Assembly (NCBI GenBank): GCA_022508405.1
Contig: JAFLVI010000013.1
Coordinates: 1-33,828, forward strand
Reading direction: 5' to 3'
DNA: 33,828 nt
Source of the DNA: Clostridiales bacterium
GTDB lineage: Bacteria; Bacillota; Clostridia; Christensenellales; Pumilibacteraceae
Shown here: positions 7,431 to 15,545 of the stretch, piece by piece
How the letters are laid out: every line of letters starts with the position of its first letter
How positions within the stretch are numbered: position 1 is the stretch's first letter
Program-made: the position numbers and the translations under genes
Notes under the pieces: generated by a model
The model's input: the letters and a program-made list of their open reading frames with translations, nothing else
Database searches by the model: none
What the model was told of the DNA's origin: nothing

Positions 7431-8039
7431 ATGGTAAAGTTTGCTTTATTGAACGCCATAGATCCCACCACCATCATTTTTATAGTGCTGTTGGCATTGC
7501 TTATTGTCGCACTTCTTGTTGTGCCCATGTTCACAAACAAAAAGCGCGCAAAGCAGACCGATGAACTTCACCGCTCGCTTAAACCGGGGGATCTTATTAA
7601 GACAATCGGCGGCATAGTCGGCACCATTGTGGAAATTCGTCAGATCTCGCCGGTCGATAAAGAAATGGTTATCGAAACGGGCGTAGAAGGCAGCAAAACA
7701 ACTATGGTCTTGGACGTACAGGCGTTGTATATGGTTATGAGCCGTAGCAGCACGATTGTACCTGCGAATAATGAGCCCGAAGCGGAAGAAAAGCCCGCCG
7801 AAGAAGCTGTTGCAGAAGAACAAGCGCCCGCAGTCGAGCCGGCAAGAGTTGTGCCCGATATTCTTGCGGACAGAGTGGCAGAGCCCAATGCGGAAGAAAA
7901 GCCCGCCGAAGAAACTGCTGCCGAGCAAGCCGCGGAAGAAGCGGTTGCCGAGCAACAGCCCGAAAAGCCCGCCGAAGAAAAGCCTGTTAAAAAGAATCCC
8001 GCAAAAAAATCGAACGGCAATAAAAAGACAAATAAATAA
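7431..8039 (+). CDS. yajC: Preprotein translocase subunit YajC with long acidic-basic tail
   Basis: YajC is a small membrane partner of SecDF in Sec protein export. The 202-residue protein has one membrane segment at residues about 14-35 (TTIIFIVLLALLIVALLVV) and then the conserved cytosolic core KRAKQTDELHRSLKPGDLIKT, IGGIVGTIVEI and TTMVLDVQAL. Usual length is about 85-120 residues; here about 95 residues of Glu/Ala/Pro-rich sequence follow, with repeated EEKPAEE units, ending in a Lys-rich cluster (VKKNPAKKSNGNKKTNK). The tail is probably disordered. AGGAG at 7417-7421 fixes the start. The gene opens the yajC-scfAB-secDF region and is followed by a terminator-like hairpin. Confidence 0.93.
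   Translation: MVKFALLNAIDPTTIIFIVLLALLIVALLVVPMFTNKKRAKQTDELHRSLKPGDLIKTIGGIVGTIVEIRQISPVDKEMVIETGVEGSKTTMVLDVQALYMVMSRSSTIVPANNEPEAEEKPAEEAVAEEQAPAVEPARVVPDILADRVAEPNAEEKPAEETAAEQAAEEAVAEQQPEKPAEEKPVKKNPAKKSNGNKKTNK
7782..7980 (+). repeat. Tandem-like internal repeats encoding the YajC tail
   Basis: GAAAAGCCCGCCGAAGAA occurs exactly three times, at 7788-7805, 7896-7913 and 7962-7979. The first two copies extend to a 24-base identity (7782-7805 and 7890-7913). They encode EKPAEE units, implying growth of the tail by duplication. Confidence 0.9.
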
Positions 8040-8060
8040 TCGACTAAAAGTATATTGCGC

Positions 8061-8099
8061 AAAACCTCTGCATACTGTAAAGTGTACGGAGGTTTTTTT
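8061..8099 (+). terminator. Terminator/attenuator hairpin containing the ribosome binding site of the next gene
   Basis: AAAACCTC (8061-8068) pairs with GAGGTTTT (8089-8096); an imperfect inner stem continues to a GTAA loop (8077-8080), and seven T residues (8093-8099) follow. The Shine-Dalgarno GGAGG (8088-8092) of the following gene lies in the descending arm, and ATG 8100 follows the T tract directly. Confidence 0.75.
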
Positions 8100-8501
8100 A
8101 TGCGCTCAAAAAAGAATGCAACCAAAAGCGATCGCGGTTATGTATTTGAAATTGTAAATGCCAATATAGTTGCGCTTATTGTAGCGTTGCTTGCAATACT
8201 TTTTTCAGCTTTGGCAGTAAAACTTTTTAATGTTTCGGACAGCACTATTCCGGTAATAAATCAGATTATCAAAAGCGCGTCTATTTTTATCGGTTGTATC
8301 GTAGCGCTCAAAAAGCCGCACAACGGCTGGTTGCGCGGCGTTATATGCGGATTTACCTTTGTAATGCTGTCATTCCTTGTGTTTTCCGCTTTGCAAAACA
8401 ACTTTGATTTTGGGTTACCGCTTCTTAACGACTGCGCGCTTGGAATGGTATCCGGCATGATAAGCGGCGTCATAGCAGTTAATATCAGAAACAGAGGTTA
8501 A
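8100..8501 (+). CDS. TIGR04086-type (DUF3792-like) four-helix membrane protein
   Basis: The 133-residue protein has four predicted membrane helices, at about residues 17-42, 47-68, 76-98 and 107-128, with short loops and a basic N-terminus (MRSKKNATKSDRG). Small membrane proteins of this TIGR04086/YrzE type commonly sit between yajC and scfA in Clostridia, and that context supports the call; the molecular function is unknown. I chose ATG 8100 because GGAGG (8088-8092) precedes it by 7 bases. An in-frame start at 8055 has no ribosome binding site. That Shine-Dalgarno is inside a terminator-like stem, so expression is probably limited or conditional. Confidence 0.7.
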   Translation: MRSKKNATKSDRGYVFEIVNANIVALIVALLAILFSALAVKLFNVSDSTIPVINQIIKSASIFIGCIVALKKPHNGWLRGVICGFTFVMLSFLVFSALQNNFDFGLPLLNDCALGMVSGMISGVIAVNIRNRG

Positions 8502-8561
8502 CCTGCAATAATGCTTGCGTGCGTCGTGCGTAATAAATTTGAGTAATTGTTATATAATCAC

Positions 8562-8590
8562 TTGATTTTGACCGCAAAGTATTGTATAAT
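8562..8590 (+). promoter_or_regulatory. scfA promoter
   Basis: TTGATT (8562-8567), exactly 17 bases, then TATAAT (8585-8590). Transcription would begin near 8597, leaving a leader of about 20 bases with GGGAGG (8606-8611) ahead of ATG 8618. Confidence 0.75.
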
Positions 8591-8617
8591 ATTACAAAAG
8601 AAAATGGGAGGCATATA

Positions 8618-8794
8618 ATGGCTCATATTAAGGTTATCAGAAAGTCCACAAATGACAACGGTTGTGACACCGCGTGCGGCGAGTGCCAAACAAGCTGCCA
8701 GTCGGCGTGCAAAACCAGCTGCACTGTAGGCAATCAGTCGTGCGAGCGCAAAACCGTTAAGGTGCTTAACTCCAACAAAAACCAAAACAACTGA
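8618..8794 (+). CDS. scfA: SCIFF ranthipeptide precursor (six-cysteines-in-forty-five family), with a seventh Cys
   Basis: SCIFF peptides are near-universal in Clostridia and are cross-linked by a radical-SAM maturase to form thioethers; ranthipeptides have been linked to population-level signalling. The 58-residue product carries the almost invariant core CQTSCQSACKTSC then TVGNQSCE. The canonical six cysteines correspond to C20, C23, C27, C31, C35 and C42; C16 is extra. The C-terminus is Lys/Asn-rich. GGGAGG at 8606-8611 selects ATG 8618 over an in-frame start at 8582. Its TGA stop overlaps the scfB start by one base (TGATG), so peptide and enzyme are translationally coupled. Confidence 0.97.
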   Translation: MAHIKVIRKSTNDNGCDTACGECQTSCQSACKTSCTVGNQSCERKTVKVLNSNKNQNN

Positions 8795-10104
8795 TGGTAC
8801 ATACATTCGGACTGCTCGGGCGGGTTTTTGCGCTCGATACCGAAAGCGGATCGTTTTTTGAAATCGACCCTATAGTAAAGGCACTTTTGGACGGCGACGA
8901 TACGTCGCCGTTTTCGCCGTGTGAAATATCCGACGCGCAAGCCGAAATAGCCGAACTTAAAGCACAAGGCATACTTTTTGCTCCGCCAATCAATGCCGAA
9001 TTGCCGCCGTACACTCCAACTATTAAGGCAATGTGCCTAAACGTGTCGCACAACTGCAATCTTGCTTGCAAATATTGTTTTGCGGACGGCGGCACGTACA
9101 ACGACATACGGCGCAATATGTCTTTTGATACCGCAAAGGCCGCCATAGACATGCTGGTTGAAATGAGCGGAAGCCGTCGCAATTTGGAAGTGGATTTTTT
9201 CGGCGGCGAGCCCATGCTGGACTTTGACGTGGTAAAGCAAACGGTATACTATGCTCGGGAAAAAGAAAAACCTTTCAACAAAAATTTTAGGTTTACCATA
9301 ACGACAAATGCGTACAGGCTGTCCGACGAGGATATAGATTTTTTTAACGAACAGATGTACAATGTTGTTATCAGCATAGACGGCAGAAAGCAAGTGCACG
9401 ACAGAGTGCGAAAAACGATCGGCGGCGCCGGAAGCTTCGATAATGTAATAAAAAACGCTTTACGGTTTAAAGAAAAGCGAAAAGGGCAATATTACGTACG
9501 TGGAACATTCACACACTACAATACCGATTTTTGTTCGGACGTGCTGTTCTTAAACGACTTAGGATTTGATCAGCTTTCCATAGAGCCGGTGGTGCTTAAC
9601 GACAGTCATCCGCTTGCCATACGCGAATCGGATATGCCAGCAGTACTCGCCGAATACGAAAAGCTTGCCGCCGAGTATATAGAGCGGAGAAAGACGGATA
9701 AATGGTTTAACTTTTTCCACTTTATGATAGACCTAGATAACGCTCCGTGCGCAGTAAAGCGGCTTAAGGGCTGCGGAGCGGGCGGGGAGTATGTGGCGGT
9801 TTCGCCGGACGGCAGTGTGTATCCTTGTCATCAATTTGACGGCATTCACGGCATGGCGCTCGGCAATGTGTTTGACAGAAAGTTGGACGAAGAGACGAGA
9901 AAAAGATTTTATTCTTGCTCGGTGCTCAGCAAGCCCGAATGTTCCCGATGCTGGGCAAAGTACTATTGTTCGGGTGGGTGTATGGCCAATTCGCACAAGT
10001 ACAACGGCGATATCAACCTACCGTACAAGCCGGCCTGTGAACTGATGAAAAAACGCATAGAATGCAGTTTGGCGATAAAAGCGATAGAAGAAAGCTCTAA
10101 GTAA
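8794..10104 (+). CDS. scfB: Thioether cross-link-forming SCIFF peptide maturase (radical SAM/SPASM)
   Basis: ScfB (CteB type) uses a 4Fe-4S/SAM radical to join Cys sulfur to an alpha carbon in SCIFF. The 436-residue protein has an N-terminal peptide-recognition-like region (residues 1-75), the radical-SAM triad C88-x3-C92-x2-C95 (SHNCNLACKYCFADGG), the DFFGGEPMLDFD strand that contacts SAM, and a Cys-rich SPASM region from about residue 325 to 425 (CHQFDGIHG, CSRCWAKYYCSGGCM) that binds auxiliary clusters. Length and motif order are normal for the family. The start overlaps the scfA stop by one base; secD follows 150 bases later behind its own promoter. Confidence 0.96.
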   Translation: MVHTFGLLGRVFALDTESGSFFEIDPIVKALLDGDDTSPFSPCEISDAQAEIAELKAQGILFAPPINAELPPYTPTIKAMCLNVSHNCNLACKYCFADGGTYNDIRRNMSFDTAKAAIDMLVEMSGSRRNLEVDFFGGEPMLDFDVVKQTVYYAREKEKPFNKNFRFTITTNAYRLSDEDIDFFNEQMYNVVISIDGRKQVHDRVRKTIGGAGSFDNVIKNALRFKEKRKGQYYVRGTFTHYNTDFCSDVLFLNDLGFDQLSIEPVVLNDSHPLAIRESDMPAVLAEYEKLAAEYIERRKTDKWFNFFHFMIDLDNAPCAVKRLKGCGAGGEYVAVSPDGSVYPCHQFDGIHGMALGNVFDRKLDEETRKRFYSCSVLSKPECSRCWAKYYCSGGCMANSHKYNGDINLPYKPACELMKKRIECSLAIKAIEESSK

Positions 10105-10156
10105 CGATTGCAACGCAAAAAAAATGAATTATTTTGCAATAAGTGTTTTTAAATAT

Positions 10157-10185
10157 TTGACTTGTGTCAAGCTATTTTATATAAT
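10157..10185 (+). promoter_or_regulatory. secD promoter with a short inverted repeat over the -35 box
   Basis: TTGACT (10157-10162), 17 bases, TATAAT (10180-10185), a near-consensus sigma-A promoter. TTGAC (10157-10161) and GTCAA (10166-10170) form a 5-bp inverted repeat on the -35 element. The leader to ATG 10255 is about 60 bases long. Confidence 0.8.
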
Positions 10186-10254
10186 AGAAGGGAATATATC
10201 GATAGAATGGATAAACATATTCGGCGATAACACGATCCCGCGGAGAAAATCTTT

Positions 10255-11763
10255 ATGGACGAAAAAAACTCCTTGACGGAAATAGACCGCGTGCAGGCTT
10301 CGGACCGCAAAGTCCCGATTGCCGCACCCGCGCATAAAGCCATCAAGAAAAAATCTACAATCGTAAAACTGGTGCTTATCGGCATAGCAATGGTGATAGG
10401 CATGATTTTTGCGTTTGTCCCGATGCGATTTGGGCTTACGCTTTACCATCCGTTTTTGTCAAAAGAATCGATTAGTTTGGGTCTCGATTTGCAGGGCGGT
10501 GTTTATGCCGTTTATCAGGCTACCAATACCGACACAAGCAACTTCGATGAAAAAATGGAGGGCACAAGGGCGTCTTTGCAAAGTCTTTTGTCAAGCAAAG
10601 GCTATACCGAGGCAACTATTGTCCGCGAGGGCACGGACCGTATCCGTGTGGAAGTTCCTGACGTGGACGACCCCAGCGGAATACTAAAAGTTATCGGCGA
10701 ACCTACCACGGTGCGTTTTGAACTTAACCTTGATAACGGTGGTAGCGAAGTCATTATCACCGGCGAAAATATCGTCAATGCGGATTCCGGCTATAACGAA
10801 AAGAACGGTTATGTCGTAAGCTTGGAATTCGACGCAGAGGGTAGGCGCAAGTTTGCGGAAGTTACCGCCAATAATCAGGGTAAAACAATCAGTATTTATT
10901 TAGGCGACTCTACTACTCCTATACAGACCGCGACAATCAACGAAACTATCCCTAACGGAAAGGCCATCATTTCCGGCAACTTTACCGCAGAATCCGCAAA
11001 GGAACTTGCCGGACAGATTATGAGCGGTACGTTCGACGTTAAGCTTGAGCTAAAGGAATCGCAAACCATCTCTCCGACGCTCGGCGAAAACGCAATGAAG
11101 TACGGTTTGATTGCGGGTATTGTCGGCTTTGTGCTTGTTATAGCTTTCTTGTGCGTCATATACCGCATGTTAGGACTTGCCGCTTCACTTGCGCTTATTA
11201 TTTACGTTATTATCTATCTGTTCTTCTTGGCGGTTTTGCCTTGGGTGCAGCTCACGCTCCCCGGTATTGCCGGTATCCTGTTGAGTATAGGTATGGCGGT
11301 CGACGCCAACGTAATTATCTTTGAGCGTATCAAGGAAGAATACCGCGGCGGCAAATCGATTATGGCAGCGTACCATGCCGGTTTTAAAAAGGCTTTGTTT
11401 GCAATTCTTGACAGTAACGTCACCACGGTTATCGCATGTATCCTTTTGATGCTATTGGGTACCGGTTCGGTCAGCGGCTTTGCGCTTACGTTGCTTGTTG
11501 GTGTGCTTATTTCGCTGTTTACCGCCCTCGTGGTTTCACGCGGAATTCTAAAATACTTTATCAACCTCAATTCCTACAACGCCAAACTGTACAACCTTAA
11601 ACGCGGCAAGCAGTTTGAAGGTCTTGACGCGGGCATGACAGACGCCAACGTTATGGCTGATATGGAGCGCGAAAAGCAGGAAAAAGAGGACAAGCAACAA
11701 GAAAAAGAGCGTGCTAAGGCTGAGCGCCGTTCGCGTAAAAACAAAGGAGGCGAGACGGCATAA
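10255..11763 (+). CDS. secD: Protein translocase subunit SecD
   Basis: SecD works with SecF and YajC to pull exported proteins from SecYEG using the proton gradient. The 502-residue protein has a first membrane helix at about 37-57, the family motif LGLDLQGGVYAVYQ at 76-89, an extracytoplasmic domain to about residue 280, and five closely packed helices from about 282 to 440 including GIAGILLSIGMAVDANVIIFERIKEE. A charged, probably coiled tail (MEREKQEKEDKQQEKERAK) follows. SecD and SecF are separate genes here, unlike the SecDF fusion of Bacillus. GGAG at 10242-10245 precedes ATG 10255. Its stop overlaps the secF start (TAATG). Confidence 0.97.
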   Translation: MDEKNSLTEIDRVQASDRKVPIAAPAHKAIKKKSTIVKLVLIGIAMVIGMIFAFVPMRFGLTLYHPFLSKESISLGLDLQGGVYAVYQATNTDTSNFDEKMEGTRASLQSLLSSKGYTEATIVREGTDRIRVEVPDVDDPSGILKVIGEPTTVRFELNLDNGGSEVIITGENIVNADSGYNEKNGYVVSLEFDAEGRRKFAEVTANNQGKTISIYLGDSTTPIQTATINETIPNGKAIISGNFTAESAKELAGQIMSGTFDVKLELKESQTISPTLGENAMKYGLIAGIVGFVLVIAFLCVIYRMLGLAASLALIIYVIIYLFFLAVLPWVQLTLPGIAGILLSIGMAVDANVIIFERIKEEYRGGKSIMAAYHAGFKKALFAILDSNVTTVIACILLMLLGTGSVSGFALTLLVGVLISLFTALVVSRGILKYFINLNSYNAKLYNLKRGKQFEGLDAGMTDANVMADMEREKQEKEDKQQEKERAKAERRSRKNKGGETA

Positions 11764-13136
11764 TGAAACTTAGAGAAAAATTCGACAATCTAATGGAAAA
11801 TGATTTCCACATAGCCGAAAAACGCAAGTTGATTTTTATTATTCCTCTTGTAATTTTGGTTATTGCCGCAATCATGATGATTGTGTTTAGGTTCACAGTC
11901 GGCTCGGCGTTCAATTTGGGTACCGACTTTACCGGTGGCTATTCCGTAGACGTTACGCTTGGTAACAAGCTTTCTAATAGCAATAAGCAAGCTTATTTCG
12001 ATCAGATTGAAGAAGTTTTTGCGGCGGTTACTGCAGAAAACGGCAAAACGTACAAAGTGGAAATTTCGGGTGCAATGCAAATGCAGGGCACTGGGTCCGA
12101 AAAAGCGTCTATACACGTAAAATACTCTCAGGTTCGCGGTGTAAGCGAAAATGAAATGAGCAAGTATGTCAATCCTGCAATAGTTTCTGCATTGGAAGAG
12201 AAGGTGCTCAATAAGGTTCCCAATATCAAGATAAACGGCAGAACTATAACCGCCACTTATGATGAAGTTATCAACAATGACGGCGAAAACAGCCCTTTTG
12301 CGTCTATACGCGATGCTTTTATCAAGTCTTTGCCCGAAATCAATAAAAAAGGTAAAACCGAAATCACCGTAGCCGAAAGCGCTTTCACAATCAATCCCGA
12401 AAACAGAAAGCAGATTATAATAGAAAGCTCGACCGATTTTAAAAACTCTGCGGCGCTCAGGAGCGCTATTGTTTCCGCAATGAATTTGCCGGATAAGTTC
12501 TCAGGTTCGGTTACGGGCGGCGACATGGTAGGCGCAACCGTATCCACGGAGTTGCTGTTTACCGCAATAATCGCCGTGGCGCTTGCTTTAATGTTCATGC
12601 TTTCTTATATCGGATTAAGGTTCCAGATATCCAGCGGTCTTGCATGTATCATTGCTTTGTTCCACGATATTCTTATTATGTTTGCGTTTATGGCGATTTG
12701 TCATATCGAAATAAACAGCACGTTTATTGCCGCACTCATAACGATACTCGGTTATTCAATCAACAACTCAATTATTATATTCGACCGCGTGCGCGAAAAT
12801 ATGCGGTCGCTAAATGCAAAGAGCATGACACCGGAGGCAATCGCCAACAAATCGGTAAAGGATACTTTACTTCGATCTATCAACACCACTATTACAACGT
12901 TGATTATGATTGCTATGGTTGCCATTATCGGTGTAAGCGACATCAGGATATTTGCTTTCCCGATTATCATCGGTCTTTTGTCCGGTACGTATTCCTCCAT
13001 TTGCATCGCGCCGTCGCTGTGGGCACTTTTCCAACGCGTCGGCAGAAAGAATAGAGCTAACTTTAATCTTCCGCCTGTAGATAAAAAGCGTAAGCAAAAA
13101 CAAAAGACATCCAAGCCGTCTGAAATCGGCGCATAA
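11763..13136 (+). CDS. secF: Protein translocase subunit SecF with enlarged extracytoplasmic domain
   Basis: Partner of SecD in late export. The 457-residue protein has helix 1 at about 22-42, the SecF motif FNLGTDFTGG at 50-59, the VGATVSTELL segment before helix 2 (about 255-265), and the packed helices with ILGYSINNSIIIFDRVRENM. The region between helices 1 and 2 spans roughly 215 residues, about twice that of a typical SecF, which explains the length (usual 300-330). AAAGGAGG at 11743-11750 lies at the end of secD; the start codon overlaps the secD stop. A basic tail closes the protein. A strong terminator follows. Confidence 0.96.
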   Translation: MKLREKFDNLMENDFHIAEKRKLIFIIPLVILVIAAIMMIVFRFTVGSAFNLGTDFTGGYSVDVTLGNKLSNSNKQAYFDQIEEVFAAVTAENGKTYKVEISGAMQMQGTGSEKASIHVKYSQVRGVSENEMSKYVNPAIVSALEEKVLNKVPNIKINGRTITATYDEVINNDGENSPFASIRDAFIKSLPEINKKGKTEITVAESAFTINPENRKQIIIESSTDFKNSAALRSAIVSAMNLPDKFSGSVTGGDMVGATVSTELLFTAIIAVALALMFMLSYIGLRFQISSGLACIIALFHDILIMFAFMAICHIEINSTFIAALITILGYSINNSIIIFDRVRENMRSLNAKSMTPEAIANKSVKDTLLRSINTTITTLIMIAMVAIIGVSDIRIFAFPIIIGLLSGTYSSICIAPSLWALFQRVGRKNRANFNLPPVDKKRKQKQKTSKPSEIGA

Positions 13137-13144
13137 GTGATGAA

Positions 13145-13174
13145 AAAAAGCCTTCCGCAGTGAAGGCTTTTTGC
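13145..13174 (+). terminator. Rho-independent terminator after secF
   Basis: A perfect 11-bp stem AAAAAGCCTTC (13145-13155) with GAAGGCTTTTT (13162-13172) and a 6-base loop, ending in T residues. It separates secDF from recJ, which therefore needs its own promoter; I could not identify one with confidence. Confidence 0.92.
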
Positions 13175-13202
13175 CATATAAATTTAATATTATGTGTGAG
13201 CA

Positions 13203-15545
13203 ATGAATCTAACTACGCAGCAAATCAACAACGTTACACCCGACAGAGAAGAGGTAGAACGCATTAGTGAAAAACTCGGGCTAAATAAAAAGCTGGTTGA
13301 GTTGCTGTTTTTGCGCGGTTATGACAGTGCAGACGCTATACAAGTTTTTTTGCATCCCAGTGTAGATAATTTTTATCCGCCCGAAAGCATGCTTGGTATG
13401 ACCGAGTGTTGTCAACGGTTGCGTACTGCCATTGAAGGAAACGAGCGTGTAGTTGTTTACGGTGACTATGATGCCGACGGGATTTGCGCATCGTCTATTT
13501 TGTCGTTGTATTTATCCGCACAGGGTGTGGAAGTATACACGCATATTCCAAACAGACTGGGCGAGGGCTACGGTTTAAATATTGAAAGCATAGAGCGAAT
13601 TATAGAAAACACAATGCCCGATTTGATTCTTACTTGCGACTGCGGCATTTCCGCTGTGGAGGAAGTGGAGCTTGCAAAAGAATTGGGCGTTGACATAATT
13701 GTTACCGATCACCACGAGGTGGGCAAAACTTTGCCCGATTGCGTTGTGGTTAACCCGCATCAACCGGAAGATAAATATCCGTTTAAAGATTTGTGCGGCG
13801 CCGGTGTGGCGCTAAAGATAGTTCAGGCAATGGGGGGAATTCAGGCGGCAAGCGAGTACTACGACCTTGCGGCTATTGCTACCGTGGCCGATCTTGTAAG
13901 CCTAACCGATGAAAACAGATTGATTGTTCAGTTGGGACTTATAAGCATGTCAAACAGCAAAAATTTCGGTGTTGCCGCGCTTGTGGATTCGCTAAAGCTA
14001 AAAACGGTCACATCGTCGGACATTGCTTTCCGCATTGCGCCGCGTATAAACGCCGCGGGCAGAATGGGCAGTGCTTATCGTGCGTTTGAGCTGTTTACAT
14101 CGTCCGATCCCGTCATCGTGGCGGACAGACTGCAGCAGATAATAGACGCCAACAACGACCGTAAAACGCTGTGCGACGATTTGTATGCGCAGGCGATAGA
14201 GCTATTGCGCAACGAAGACTTAATTACCAATCGTGCTATCATCATTTCCAGCGACAAGTGGGAAAAGGGAATTACCGGCATACTTGCCGCAAGGCTTGTC
14301 GGGGATTTTAAACGGCCTGTATTTATTTTGGTTAAAAGCGGCGATGAATACAAGGGCACATGTCGCAGTGTGGAAGGCATTAACATTTATGAGCTGCTCA
14401 GCAATCAGGCGGATTTACTAAAAGAGTTCGGCGGACACAATCAGGCCGCGGGATTTACCATTGTACCGGAGCATGTGGACGAATTTAGGTCTCGCATATA
14501 TGCCGAGCTTGGTAATGTTGATATAGATACGTTTATCCCGTCTTTAAAATACGATATGGAACTAAGCGAAAGCGACGTAAATGCGGATTTTGCCTCGTCT
14601 CTCGAGCTTTTGGAGCCTACCGGAAACAACGGAAATCCAAAACCGCTGTTTATGACAAAAACTACCTCGCTTACCGCAACACCGCTTAAGAATAACATCA
14701 ACCATACAATTCTCAAATCAAGCGGCGGACTGCAGTTTTTTGCATACAACTCTTATAAGCTTAACACATATTATAACGGTAAAACCGATCGTGAGATGGT
14801 TTATGAGCTTATCGACGGAGATTTTGCTCCGCGTCTGTATTTGCGCGGCTGTGCACTGAACAGACTTGCCGTAAACGACACTATTGCGCGCGCCGGATAT
14901 TTGCGCATGCTAAACTATGCCAAGCGCGATAATGTAAAATACAAAAAATATTTGCCGGAACAGCTTAATTCGCTTATCGATGACAAATTCGGAATACTCA
15001 TTATTGCCGGAAGCAAGCGAGCATACGACGATTGCGCAGATCTTGAAAACGCGAATATTGTAATGCACGAAATGCTAACCGAAACGGCTGTAAACGTATA
15101 TACTCGGCTGATGGTTGCCCCCGACCTATCCAAATCATTTATGCTGGAAAATTACAAGCGCATTATTTTTCTAGACTATCCGCCGTCAATGAATGTAATA
15201 GGATATATCAACGGCAGAACAGATGCCGATGTGTATATTCCTGAGTACGATAACCGTCGTGAAATATTCGGTTGCGTCAAGTCCGACCGAAAAATATTTG
15301 GGGAATATTATAACGTTATAAAAAACAACGCTACAATTAAAGCTCCAAATGTATACGCGTATTTTAAGGCATTGCATGCTCGTGTAAAAAGTATTGAACT
15401 GCCGCAATTTATTGCGTGCTTATCTGTTTTTACGCAATTAAAGCTGCTGTCTTTCCATCCCGAAAACGGCATAACGGTGTATAACGGAAACAGCGCTCTG
15501 GAAAATTCGGAAATTTACAAAACAATCGAGGCGTGGCAATCATGA
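13203..15545 (+). CDS. recJ: Single-stranded-DNA-specific exonuclease RecJ
   Basis: RecJ is a 5'-3' exonuclease on single-stranded DNA used in recombination and mismatch repair. The 780-residue protein contains DYDADG (88-93), TCDCGIS, the DHH triad (D169-H170-H171) and the DHHA1 motif GGHNQAAG (410-417), so metal ligands are intact. An OB-type domain follows, then a C-terminal extension from about 560 to 780 like that of the Bacillus enzyme, which explains the length relative to the 577-residue E. coli protein. No strong Shine-Dalgarno precedes ATG 13203. The stop overlaps the rel start by four bases (ATGA). Confidence 0.96.
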   Translation: MNLTTQQINNVTPDREEVERISEKLGLNKKLVELLFLRGYDSADAIQVFLHPSVDNFYPPESMLGMTECCQRLRTAIEGNERVVVYGDYDADGICASSILSLYLSAQGVEVYTHIPNRLGEGYGLNIESIERIIENTMPDLILTCDCGISAVEEVELAKELGVDIIVTDHHEVGKTLPDCVVVNPHQPEDKYPFKDLCGAGVALKIVQAMGGIQAASEYYDLAAIATVADLVSLTDENRLIVQLGLISMSNSKNFGVAALVDSLKLKTVTSSDIAFRIAPRINAAGRMGSAYRAFELFTSSDPVIVADRLQQIIDANNDRKTLCDDLYAQAIELLRNEDLITNRAIIISSDKWEKGITGILAARLVGDFKRPVFILVKSGDEYKGTCRSVEGINIYELLSNQADLLKEFGGHNQAAGFTIVPEHVDEFRSRIYAELGNVDIDTFIPSLKYDMELSESDVNADFASSLELLEPTGNNGNPKPLFMTKTTSLTATPLKNNINHTILKSSGGLQFFAYNSYKLNTYYNGKTDREMVYELIDGDFAPRLYLRGCALNRLAVNDTIARAGYLRMLNYAKRDNVKYKKYLPEQLNSLIDDKFGILIIAGSKRAYDDCADLENANIVMHEMLTETAVNVYTRLMVAPDLSKSFMLENYKRIIFLDYPPSMNVIGYINGRTDADVYIPEYDNRREIFGCVKSDRKIFGEYYNVIKNNATIKAPNVYAYFKALHARVKSIELPQFIACLSVFTQLKLLSFHPENGITVYNGNSALENSEIYKTIEAWQS

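Noticed and set aside
7446-8125. Long minus-strand frames opposite yajC, rich in Phe/Gly or Ser/Ala
   Set aside because: Their composition is the mirror of the repetitive Glu/Lys/Ala codons of the YajC tail; no start signal.
10107-10150. Hairpin ATTGCAA/TTGCAAT then GTTTTT after scfB as a terminator
   Set aside because: The stem is short and AT-rich with a loop of about 20 bases; not convincing beside the other terminators here.
10207-10230. Seven-codon reading frame (MDKHIRR) in the secD leader, reminiscent of secretion-monitoring leader peptides
   Set aside because: Too short to reach out of the ribosome tunnel, no arrest-like sequence, and its possible Shine-Dalgarno lies at the predicted transcription start.
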